From positions 1 to 5,795 of the forward strand of contig JAKSDN010000562.1 of the NCBI GenBank assembly GCA_022360075.1: a stretch of DNA of 5,795 bases, given 5' to 3'. Source of the stretch: Kiloniellales bacterium. GTDB taxonomy: Bacteria; Pseudomonadota; Alphaproteobacteria; Kiloniellales; JAKSDN01. Below, piece by piece: positions 1 to 5,242 of this stretch (the first letter of the stretch is position 1; the number at the start of each line of letters is the position of its first letter). The translations under genes and the position numbers were made by a program. The notes under the pieces are model-generated. The model searched no databases. It worked only from the letters and a program-made list of their open reading frames with translations, and had not been told where the DNA came from.

Positions 1-16
1 TCTCGACGTTATATTA

Positions 17-45
17 TTGACAAGGCCGAGCCGGATATGTGAAAT
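17..45 (+). promoter_or_regulatory. Candidate sigma70-type promoter of the cysG operon
   Basis: A perfect -35 hexamer TTGACA lies at 17-22. After a 17-base spacer comes TGAAAT at 40-45, a 4 of 6 match to the -10 consensus. The bases just upstream (8-16) are AT-rich in an otherwise GC-rich window. Transcription would start near base 52, so the riboswitch and leader ORF would be inside the transcript. The -10 match is only moderate, and the start site is inferred. Confidence 0.6.
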
Positions 46-69
46 GGAAACATGACATACGGCTTGGTC
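24..69. repeat. Long imperfect inverted repeat over the promoter -10 region; possible operator
   Basis: Bases 24-33 are complementary to 60-69, with two G-T positions (25/68 and 28/65). Bases 36-40 (TATGT) are complementary to 55-59 (ACATA). Two unpaired bases (34-35) interrupt the left arm, and the centre spans 41-54. The repeat covers the proposed -10 box and start site. That placement would suit a repressor or activator site better than an RNA hairpin, because most of the left arm lies upstream of the predicted start. No T-run follows on either strand, so a terminator is unlikely. The regulator is unknown. Confidence 0.5.
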
Positions 70-83
70 CCCCGTCATCGGGA

Positions 84-139
84 CTCGCGGGATTTGAGTG
101 GGCAGCTTGCGACCGCGTAATCCATCGCTAAAGCGCCAC
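84..139 (+). ncRNA. SAM-II riboswitch aptamer
   Basis: The element matches the compact pseudoknot of SAM-II (metA motif) RNAs. Stem P1 is CGCGG (86-90) with CCGCG (113-117). The P1 loop begins GATTTGA (91-97), the conserved segment, and continues to GCTTGC (105-110). Downstream is the second hallmark, CGCTAAA (126-132). Pseudoknot pairing can be drawn between 109-111 and 126-128, and between GTGG (98-101) and CCAC (136-139). SAM-II binds S-adenosylmethionine and usually turns off methionine biosynthesis genes. Here it precedes siroheme and sulfite reductase genes, so it probably feeds back on sulfide production. SAM-V has a similar core, but the host type and sequence favour SAM-II. A covariance-model search was not possible here. 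Confidence 0.9.
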
Positions 140-177
140 GGACGTGCTCCGTGGGCCCGAGTTTTTGAGCCAGGAGG
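136..177 (+). promoter_or_regulatory. Candidate riboswitch expression platform: mutually exclusive hairpins controlling the AGGAGG site
   Basis: Structure A is a perfect 7-bp hairpin, CCACGGA (136-142) with TCCGTGG (148-154) and a 5-base loop. Its left arm includes CCAC (136-139), which the SAM-II pseudoknot also needs. Structure B pairs CTCC (147-150) with GGAG (173-176) and GGC (154-156) with GCC (169-171), which hides the Shine-Dalgarno site AGGAGG (172-177). A and B share bases 148-150 and 154, so they exclude each other. SAM binding should break A and permit B, giving repression of translation. The pairings are seen in the sequence; the switching order is inferred without energy calculations. 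Confidence 0.5.
172..177 (+). promoter_or_regulatory. Strong Shine-Dalgarno site serving the leader ORF
   Basis: AGGAGG lies 11 bases before the ATG at 189, 15 before the ATG at 193 and 72 before the cysG ATG at 250. It is the only strong ribosome-binding sequence upstream of cysG, and its spacing fits the 189 start best. This suggests that ribosomes enter at the leader ORF rather than directly at cysG. Confidence 0.7.
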
Positions 178-188
178 ACGTTCGCGCC

Positions 189-248
189 ATGAATGCCCCC
201 CGACACAATAAGACCTTCTGTACCGCCAGCTTCGGGCTGGGGGTGTGA
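189..248 (+). CDS. Short leader ORF (19 codons) translationally coupled to cysG
   Basis: The ORF encodes MNAPRHNKTFCTASFGLGV and stops at TGA 246-248, one base before the cysG ATG at 250. It has the strong AGGAGG upstream (172-177), whereas cysG has only a weak G-run. The peptide has no domain, signal peptide or membrane segment, and resembles nothing I recognise. It carries a single Cys codon (219-221), too few for a classic cysteine-codon attenuator, although one codon could still stall ribosomes. The likely role is to load ribosomes and pass them to cysG by termination-reinitiation, so that the riboswitch acts on cysG through it. The alternative is that translation from an ATG at 193, in frame with cysG, gives CysG a 19-residue extension. 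I consider that less likely, because the extension is not part of the family and lies 15 bases from the ribosome site. Confidence 0.5.
   Translation: MNAPRHNKTFCTASFGLGV
223..243 (+). promoter_or_regulatory. Hairpin occluding the weak cysG ribosome-binding site
   Basis: CCAGC (226-230) pairs with GCTGG (236-240) around a five-base TTCGG loop. CC (223-224) can add two pairs with GG (242-243) across a G-G mismatch. The right arm covers the G-run at 239-243, the only Shine-Dalgarno-like sequence just before the cysG ATG. The hairpin lies inside the last third of the leader ORF, so a ribosome translating the leader would melt it. The structure is seen in the sequence; the coupling role is inferred. 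Confidence 0.45.
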
Positions 249-249
249 C

Positions 250-1659
250 ATGCGCTACTTCCCTGCCTTTCTGAACCTGGCCGGGCGGCCCTGCCTGGTG
301 GTCGGCGGCGGCGAGACCGCCGCCCGTAAGGTCCGCCTGCTGCGCAAGGCCGATGCCCAGGTGCGGCTCGTCGCGCCGGACGTGACAGAAGAGCTGCGCG
401 GGCTGGCCGATGACGGTTCCTTGACCTGGCTGCGCCGGCCGTTCGCGGCGAGCGATCTCGCCGGTGTCGCCTTGGTGATCGCGGCGAGCGACATCGAGGC
501 GCTCGACGTCACCGTATCGAAGGCCGCGCAGGCCGCCGGCGTGCCGGTCAACGTTGTCGACCGGCCGGCGCTTTCGAGCTTCACCGTGCCCGCCATCGTC
601 GACCGCGACCCCTTCGTGGTCGGCATCTCGAGTGGCGGCACGGCACCGGTGCTGGCCCGCAAGGTCCGCGCCGGCATCGAGGCGCTGCTGCCCGCGCGTC
701 TGGGCCGGCTCGCCCGTTTCGCCGAACGCTTCCGCTTCGCCGTGCAGGCCCAGATGCCCGAGGCCGGCGCGCGGCGACGCTTCTGGGAGCGCTTCTTCGA
801 CAGCCCCGTCGCCGCCCGCGTGCTCGAAGGCGACGAGACGGGCGCCAGCGATCGGATGCTGGCCTGGGTCAACGGTGCAGCCCGACCCGCAGAATGCGGC
901 GTGGTGCACATCGTTGGCGCCGGACCCGGCGATCCGGACCTGCTGACCCTGAAGGCGCTGCGCCTGATCCAGCAGGCCGACGTCATTCTCTACGACCGCC
1001 TGGTCGGCCCCGACATCCTCGACTACGCGCGGCGCGACGCCGAGCGCATCGACGTCGGCAAGCGCAAGGGCCGCCACGCCCTACCGCAAGCGCGGATCAA
1101 CGCCCTGCTGGCCGAGCGCGCTGGCCGCGGCGAGCGGGTCGTCCGCCTGAAGGGCGGCGATCCCCTGGTCTTCGGGCGCGGCGGCGAGGAGCAGGCCTAT
1201 CTCCAGGCCCGCGGCATCGCGGTCGAGATCGTGCCCGGCATCACTGCCGCGCTCGGCTGCGCGGCCGCCGCCGGCATTCCGCTGACCCAGCGCGGCCTCG
1301 CGCAGTCGGTCACCTTTGCGACCGGACACGGCGCCCAGGCCGATGGGACGGCGGGCGAGCCGGATCTCGATTGGGCCGGGCTCGCGCAGGGCGGCCAAAC
1401 TCTGGTGGTCTACATGGGCGTCTCCACCGCCGGCGCCATCGCCCGGCGGCTGATCGAACATGGTGCTTCACCGAGCCTGCCGCTGGCCGTGATCGAGAAG
1501 GGCACGCGATCCGATCAGAAGGTCGTGCGCGGGCGACTGGAAAACCTGGAAGGGCTAATTGCGAGCGCGGGCATCACCGGGCCGGCGCTACTGGTGATCG
1601 GAGAGGTCGCGCGCGAGGCCGCGAGCGCACCCATCGCCGCGGCGGCGCTAGCGAGCTGA
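250..1659 (+). CDS. cysG: Siroheme synthase CysG (trifunctional)
   Basis: The protein is 469 aa, close to the 457 aa of E. coli CysG, and aligns with it end to end from memory. It makes siroheme from uroporphyrinogen III by two SAM-dependent methylations, NAD-dependent oxidation and iron insertion. The N-terminal precorrin-2 dehydrogenase/ferrochelatase half (about 1-210) has the dinucleotide loop VVGGGETAARK (17-27), the catalytic Asp in NVVD (D104) and SSGGTAPVLA (127-136), whose S128 matches the serine phosphorylated in Salmonella CysG. The C-terminal methyltransferase half (about 217-455) has VGAGPGDPDLLTLK (222-235), the putative catalytic Asp in YDRLV (D249), K271 in VGKRKG, RLKGGDPLVFGRGGEE (299-314) and PGITAA (329-334). 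The start at 250 gives the standard N-terminus MRYFPAFLNLAGR. It is the first enzyme gene of the operon and supplies the CysI cofactor. SAM is both its substrate and the ligand of the upstream riboswitch. Confidence 0.97.
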   Translation: MRYFPAFLNLAGRPCLVVGGGETAARKVRLLRKADAQVRLVAPDVTEELRGLADDGSLTWLRRPFAASDLAGVALVIAASDIEALDVTVSKAAQAAGVPVNVVDRPALSSFTVPAIVDRDPFVVGISSGGTAPVLARKVRAGIEALLPARLGRLARFAERFRFAVQAQMPEAGARRRFWERFFDSPVAARVLEGDETGASDRMLAWVNGAARPAECGVVHIVGAGPGDPDLLTLKALRLIQQADVILYDRLVGPDILDYARRDAERIDVGKRKGRHALPQARINALLAERAGRGERVVRLKGGDPLVFGRGGEEQAYLQARGIAVEIVPGITAALGCAAAAGIPLTQRGLAQSVTFATGHGAQADGTAGEPDLDWAGLAQGGQTLVVYMGVSTAGAIARRLIEHGASPSLPLAVIEKGTRSDQKVVRGRLENLEGLIASAGITGPALLVIGEVAREAASAPIAAAALAS

Positions 1660-1683
1660 TGGGGCGAGCTGAAGGAGCGAGTG

Positions 1684-2007
1684 ATGGCAGAGAGAAACGA
1701 GACTTTGCGGGTCTTCACCGCGAACCGACTGCGCGAAGGCGACGTGGTCTATCTGACCGGCACCGGCGACTGGTCGACCCGGCTCGACGAGGCCGCCGTG
1801 ATCACCGCGCCGGACGAAACGGAGCGCGCCGAGGCCTTCGCCGAGCGCGCCGTCACCGAACGCATCATCGTCGGGCCCTACCTGATGAAGGTGGCCCGCG
1901 ACACGGATCGGGAGGGGGCGCTGCGGCCGCTGTCGCAGCGCGAGTTCATCCGCGCCCAGGGACCGAGCCTGCGCTCCCTGACCGGCGCCCCAGCCAACGG
2001 AGTCTGA
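1684..2007 (+). CDS. DUF2849 family protein
   Basis: The small protein has 107 aa and matches the DUF2849 pattern: TANRL (12-16), VVYL (21-24), a Trp at 30 (DWSTRLDEAAV), VGPYL (63-67) and REFIRAQGP (86-94). The family is found mainly in Alphaproteobacteria, characteristically beside cysG and cysI, and has no established biochemical role. There is no signal peptide, membrane segment or Cys metal motif, so it is probably a small soluble cytoplasmic protein. AAGGAG (1672-1677) sits 6 bases before the ATG at 1684; a GTG at 1681 would be only 3 bases away, so ATG is preferred. It lies 24 bases after cysG and 7 before cysI, clearly in the same transcript. A role in assembling, maturing or supplying electrons to sulfite reductase is inferred from position only. 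Confidence 0.85.
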   Translation: MAERNETLRVFTANRLREGDVVYLTGTGDWSTRLDEAAVITAPDETERAEAFAERAVTERIIVGPYLMKVARDTDREGALRPLSQREFIRAQGPSLRSLTGAPANGV

Positions 2008-2014
2008 CCGAGCC

Positions 2015-3670
2015 ATGTATCGCTACGACGAGTTCGACACGGCCTTGGTAGGCCAGCGGGTCGAGCAGTTCCGCGGCCAGGTCGCCCGCCGCCTGTCGGG
2101 CGAGCTGACCGAGGACGAGTTCAAGCCGCTGCGTCTGATGAACGGCCTCTATCTACAGCTCCACGCCTACATGCTGCGCGTCGCGATTCCCTACGGCACG
2201 CTCTCGGCCCGGCAGCTGCGCCGCCTGGGCTTCATCGCGCGTCGCTACGACCGGGGCTACGGCCACTTCACCACGCGCCAGAACATCCAGTTCAACTGGC
2301 CCAAGCTGGAGGACGTGCCGGAGATCCTCGAGGCCCTGGCCGAGGTCGAGATGCACGCCATCCAGACCAGTGGCAACTGCATCCGCAACGTCACCGCCGA
2401 TCCCTATGGCGGAGTCGCGGCCGACGAGATCGAGGATCCAAGGATCTACGCCGAGGTGATCCGCCAGTGGTCGAGCCTGCACCCCGAGTTCACCTTCCTG
2501 CCGCGCAAGTTCAAGATCGCCATCACCGGCGCCTCGCCGGACCGCGCAGCGGTGCGGGTGCACGACATCGGCCTGCAGATGCGCCGCGACGAGAAGGGCC
2601 GCCCAGGCTTCGAGGTCATCGTCGGCGGCGGCCAGGGCCGCACGCCGGTGATCGGCAAGACCATCCGCGCCTTCCTGCCCAAGCGGCACCTGATCTCCTA
2701 TCTCGAGGCGATCCTCAGGGTCTACAACCAGCTCGGCCGGCGCGACAATCTCTACAAGGCGCGGATCAAGATCCTGGTCGAGCAGACCGGCGCCGAGGAG
2801 TTCACCCGCCTGGTCGAGGAGGAGTGGCGTCGCATCAAGGACGGCCCGGTCGAGCTGCCGCCCGGCGAACTCGCGCGCATCGAGCGCTACTTCGCGCCGC
2901 CGGCTTACGAAAAGCTCGATCCCGATCCCGACGAGCTCGAGGCCCAGCGCTGGACCGATCCGGCCTTCGCGCGCTGGCTCGACACCAGCCTCGCTGCGCA
3001 CAAGCAACCCGGCTACGGCATCGTCAACGTCTCGCTGAAGCCGATCTCGGGCGTGCCGGGCGACGCCACCGCCGACCAGATGGAGGCGCTCGCCGATCTC
3101 GCCGAGCGCTACAGCCTGGGCGAGATCCGCGTCACCCACGAGCAGAACCTGGTGCTGCCCTACGTGCGGCTGATCGACCTCTACCCGCTCTGGCGCGAGC
3201 TGGGCCGGCACGGCTTAGCAACGCCCAACATCGGCCTGGTCTCCGACATCATCGCCTGCCCGGGCCTCGACTTCTGCAATCTCGCCAATGCGCGCTCGAT
3301 CCCGGTCGCCCAGCGCCTGACCGAGCGCTTCGCCGACCTCAAGCGCCAGCACGAGATCGGCGAGCTCAAGGTCAAGATCTCCGGCTGCATCAATGCCTGC
3401 GGCCACCATCATGTCGGCGACATCGGCATCCTCGGCGTCGATAGGAGAGGCGAGGAGTTCTACCAGATCACCCTCGGCGGCCGGCCCGACGAGCAGGCCG
3501 CGATCGGCGACATCATCGGCCCCTCCTTCGCCTACGACGACGTGGTCGATGCCGTGGAGACCATCGTCGAGACCTACCTCGATGTCCGTGCGGACGGCGA
3601 GCCCTTCGCCGCCACCTACCGCCGGGTCGGACTCATCCCGTTCAAGGAGAAGCTCTATGCCGCTCATTAA
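2015..3670 (+). CDS. cysI: Assimilatory sulfite reductase, siroheme/4Fe-4S hemoprotein (nitrite/sulfite reductase family)
   Basis: The 551-aa protein catalyses six-electron reduction of sulfite to sulfide in the cytoplasm. It has the duplicated ferredoxin-like and catalytic domain layout of the family. Cluster and siroheme ligands are CPGLDFC (C415, C421) and CINAC (C458, C462). Likely sulfite-binding residues, by comparison with E. coli CysI, are R54 in MLRV, R124 in NCIRNV, and K165 and K167 in LPRKFK. TTRQNIQF (86-93) is also typical. It resembles the Pseudomonas-type CysI of about 550 aa, which is also followed by a DUF934 gene, more than the NADPH-dependent E. coli enzyme. No cysJ flavoprotein is in the window, so the electron donor may be ferredoxin or lie elsewhere. 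ATG 2015 has a weak GGAG (1999-2002) at 12 bases. The 3' end overlaps the next gene by 14 bases. Nitrite reduction is possible, but the sulfur context argues for sulfite. Confidence 0.95.
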   Translation: MYRYDEFDTALVGQRVEQFRGQVARRLSGELTEDEFKPLRLMNGLYLQLHAYMLRVAIPYGTLSARQLRRLGFIARRYDRGYGHFTTRQNIQFNWPKLEDVPEILEALAEVEMHAIQTSGNCIRNVTADPYGGVAADEIEDPRIYAEVIRQWSSLHPEFTFLPRKFKIAITGASPDRAAVRVHDIGLQMRRDEKGRPGFEVIVGGGQGRTPVIGKTIRAFLPKRHLISYLEAILRVYNQLGRRDNLYKARIKILVEQTGAEEFTRLVEEEWRRIKDGPVELPPGELARIERYFAPPAYEKLDPDPDELEAQRWTDPAFARWLDTSLAAHKQPGYGIVNVSLKPISGVPGDATADQMEALADLAERYSLGEIRVTHEQNLVLPYVRLIDLYPLWRELGRHGLATPNIGLVSDIIACPGLDFCNLANARSIPVAQRLTERFADLKRQHEIGELKVKISGCINACGHHHVGDIGILGVDRRGEEFYQITLGGRPDEQAAIGDIIGPSFAYDDVVDAVETIVETYLDVRADGEPFAATYRRVGLIPFKEKLYAAH

Positions 3671-4250
3671 ACAGGGACAGCTCGCCAGGGACCCCTGGAC
3701 CGATCTCGCCGACGAGGCGCCGGTCGAGCCCGGGACACTGCCGATCGTCAGCCTCGAGCGTTGGCAGGCCGATCGCGAAGCGCTCGACGGCCGCAACGGT
3801 CCGATCGGGCTACGCCTGCGCAGCGACCAGAGCCCCGAGGCGATCGCCGACGAGATCCACCGCTTCGACGTGATCGCCCTGGAGTTCCCGAAGTTCAACG
3901 ACGGCAGGGCCTACTCCAGCGCGCGCATCCTGCGCGAGCGCTACGGCTTCACCGGCGAGATCCGTGCCGTGGGCCAGGTGCTGCGGGACCAGTTCCTCTT
4001 CATGTTGCGCTGCGGCATCGACGCCTTCGAGGTCGCCGATGAGAAGGCGGCGACCGCCTGGACCGAAAGCCTGAACGAGATCGACGTGTTTTATCAGGCG
4101 ACCGGCGACGGCCGGCCAACGGTCTGGGCCTTGCGCAAGAAACGCCAGGCGGCCGAGAGCAAGGCGAAAGCCAAAGCGGTGAAGTGCCGCAGCGGAGGAG
4201 CCTACGAGGCAGCGCCCGCAACCTTGGGAGCGGCGCCAGAGGGGGCTTAG
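3657..4250 (+). CDS. DUF934 family protein, sulfite reductase companion
   Basis: The 197-aa protein carries the DUF934 core: IALEFPKFNDGRAYSSAR (73-90), LRERYGFTGEIRAVG (92-106) and LRDQFLFMLRCGIDAFEV (109-126). The family is regularly encoded right after Pseudomonas-type cysI and is assumed to act with sulfite reductase; no activity is established. The start overlaps the cysI end by 14 bases, with AAGGAG (3644-3649) inside the cysI coding sequence 7 bases before the ATG. This implies translational coupling and perhaps matched amounts of the two proteins. The core ends near residue 160. The remaining 37 residues form a low-complexity tail, first rich in Lys and Ala (KKRQAAESKAKAKAVK, 161-176), then in Gly, Ala and Pro, and look disordered. 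There is no signal peptide or membrane segment. A single Cys, C119, falls in the core motif and C177 in the tail. Confidence 0.88.
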   Translation: MPLIKQGQLARDPWTDLADEAPVEPGTLPIVSLERWQADREALDGRNGPIGLRLRSDQSPEAIADEIHRFDVIALEFPKFNDGRAYSSARILRERYGFTGEIRAVGQVLRDQFLFMLRCGIDAFEVADEKAATAWTESLNEIDVFYQATGDGRPTVWALRKKRQAAESKAKAKAVKCRSGGAYEAAPATLGAAPEGA

Positions 4251-4286
4251 GCCTACTGAATTGAAGACCCAGTCACAGGGAGACAA

Positions 4287-4387
4287 CCCCCCTCACCCGG
4301 CTCCGGCTAAGGCTCGGCCGCTGGCCTCGCCAAGCCTGCGCATCCCTCTCCTCCCGACGTGGGGGGAGAAATTAGGTGAGAGAGGTG
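4287..4387. repeat. REP-like palindromic intergenic element
   Basis: The spacer between the DUF934 gene and cysH holds nested inverted repeats. The outer arms are CTCACC (4292-4297) and GGTGAG (4375-4380). The inner hairpin is TCTCCTCCC (4347-4355) with GGGGGGAGA (4361-4369) around a 5-base GACGT loop, nine pairs including one G-T. The interior is GC-rich, with GGCTCCGG-like and GGCTCGGCC-like segments. This plan, CCCTCACCC, then a CTCTCC hairpin, then GGTGAG, is common in proteobacterial intergenic repeats. It may also slow transcription or protect the upstream mRNA end. It is not a classic terminator, since AAATTAG rather than a T-run follows. I see no convincing promoter in the rest of 4251-4443. 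Confidence 0.65.
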
Positions 4388-4430
4388 GTGCCGCAAACTC
4401 TCCCTGAAACTACCTCGGACCGACACCTTC

Positions 4431-4435
4431 GGAGG
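4431..4435 (+). promoter_or_regulatory. Shine-Dalgarno site of cysH
   Basis: GGAGG lies 8 bases before the ATG at 4444. It fixes that start over the internal in-frame ATG at 4534, which would drop the first 30 or so residues. Confidence 0.75.
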
Positions 4436-4443
4436 ACAAGGCC

Positions 4444-5193
4444 ATGCCGGAGAAATCCGGAACGGATCAGTTGCGCCTGAACCGAACCCGTCGATCGGAG
4501 ACCGCCGCCTGGCCGCGCCGCGCCCGCGACCTCGAGATGCGCTACCGCTATCTCTCGGCGTCCGAGCTGATCCGAACCGCAAGCCAGAATCTATTCCCCG
4601 GTCGTCTCGCCGTCGTCTCCTCCTTCGGCGCCGAATCGGCCGTGATCCTCGACTTGGTGGCCGAGACCGATCCGTCCATCCCGGTGATCTTCCTGGACAC
4701 GGGACAGCATTTCCCGGAGACCCTGGCCTACCGCGACACCCTGGTGCGACGCCTCGGGCTGCGCGATGTCCGCTCGGTCGCTCCGGACCCGCTCGAGCGT
4801 GCCCGGCAGGATCCGGACGACCGGCTTTGGCAAAACGACGCCGATGCCTGCTGCGCCCTGCGTAAGGTCCGGCCCCTGGAACGCGCGCTGGCCGGCTTCG
4901 GGGCCTGGATCACCGGCCGCAAGCGCCTGCATGGCTTCGAACGCGCACGGCTATCGCTGTTCGAGCAGGCCGCTGGGCGTATCAAGATCAACCCGCTGGC
5001 CCACTGGAGCGCCGAGCAACTCGACCGCGCCTTCGAGGTGCGCGGCCTGCCCGAGCATCCCCTGGTCGCCGCAGGCTACCCCTCGATCGGCTGCGCGCCC
5101 TGCACGGCCCACGCCACCTGTCCCGCCGCGCGCCGCAGCGGTCGCTGGGCGGGCACGGCGAAGACGGAGTGTGGGATTCACTGGCCGCGGTGA
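4444..5193 (+). CDS. cysH: Fe-S type (phospho)adenylylsulfate reductase CysH
   Basis: The 249-aa cytoplasmic enzyme reduces activated sulfate (probably APS) to sulfite, usually with thioredoxin. The fold is that of the PAPS reductase/adenine nucleotide alpha hydrolase family. The nucleotide loop is VVSSFGAESAVILD (57-70), followed by FLDTGQHFPETL (83-94). The cluster ligands are a Cys pair, CC (136-137) in DADACCALRKVRPL, and CAPC (217-220). These four Cys mark the 4Fe-4S subtype, which normally uses APS; the PAPS-only E. coli enzyme lacks them. ITGRKR (156-161), GRWAG (233-237) and the catalytic ECGIH (242-246, C243) are intact. The segment between CAPCT and GRW is atypical (AHATCPAARRS, 222-232): most relatives have a GEDPRA-like stretch there. 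The gene follows the repeat-bearing 193-bp spacer, so it may be read through from the cysG operon or have its own unseen promoter. No cysD or cysN lies after it. Confidence 0.94.
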   Translation: MPEKSGTDQLRLNRTRRSETAAWPRRARDLEMRYRYLSASELIRTASQNLFPGRLAVVSSFGAESAVILDLVAETDPSIPVIFLDTGQHFPETLAYRDTLVRRLGLRDVRSVAPDPLERARQDPDDRLWQNDADACCALRKVRPLERALAGFGAWITGRKRLHGFERARLSLFEQAAGRIKINPLAHWSAEQLDRAFEVRGLPEHPLVAAGYPSIGCAPCTAHATCPAARRSGRWAGTAKTECGIHWPR

Positions 5194-5242
5194 GCGCAGC
5201 AGCCCCCTTGACCTCGCCGCTGCAAACGCGCATGCGGAAGCC

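Noticed and set aside
71..82. Small CCCG-TCAT-CGGG hairpin just before the SAM-II P1 stem
   Set aside because: It is only four pairs and not part of the SAM-II consensus; it could easily occur by chance in GC-rich DNA.
136..166. Intrinsic terminator formed by the 136-154 hairpin and the TTTTT at 162-166
   Set aside because: The T-run begins 7 bases after the stem instead of directly after it. The hairpin also competes with the SAM-bound pseudoknot, so as a terminator it would be relieved by SAM, the opposite of the expected logic.
193..249. 19-residue N-terminal extension of CysG from the ATG at 193
   Set aside because: Family members start at the MRYFPAF-like position, the extension resembles nothing known, and the ribosome site is 15 bases away. 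The out-of-frame ORF from 189 is better placed.
255..986. Long open frame on the minus strand opposite cysG
   Set aside because: It is a mirror of high third-position GC in cysG: rich in Arg, Ser and Ala, with no recognisable domain. The + strand gene is clear.
894..2051. 385-codon + strand frame overlapping cysG, DUF2849 and the cysI start
   Set aside because: It crosses three well-supported genes in another frame, and its Arg-rich translation has no family resemblance.
2153..3211. 352-codon open frame on the minus strand opposite cysI
   Set aside because: Composition is typical of an antisense shadow and there is no domain; cysI on the + strand is unambiguous.
4261..4289. Promoter for cysH starting at TTGAAG (4261-4266)
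   Set aside because: No acceptable -10 hexamer lies at 16-18 bases downstream; the expected position reads C-rich.
5107..5145. Pair of compensating frameshifts in cysH explaining the divergent loop
   Set aside because: Reading the stretch in the other two forward frames does not restore a GEDPRAGRW-like sequence, so substitution is more likely than frameshift.
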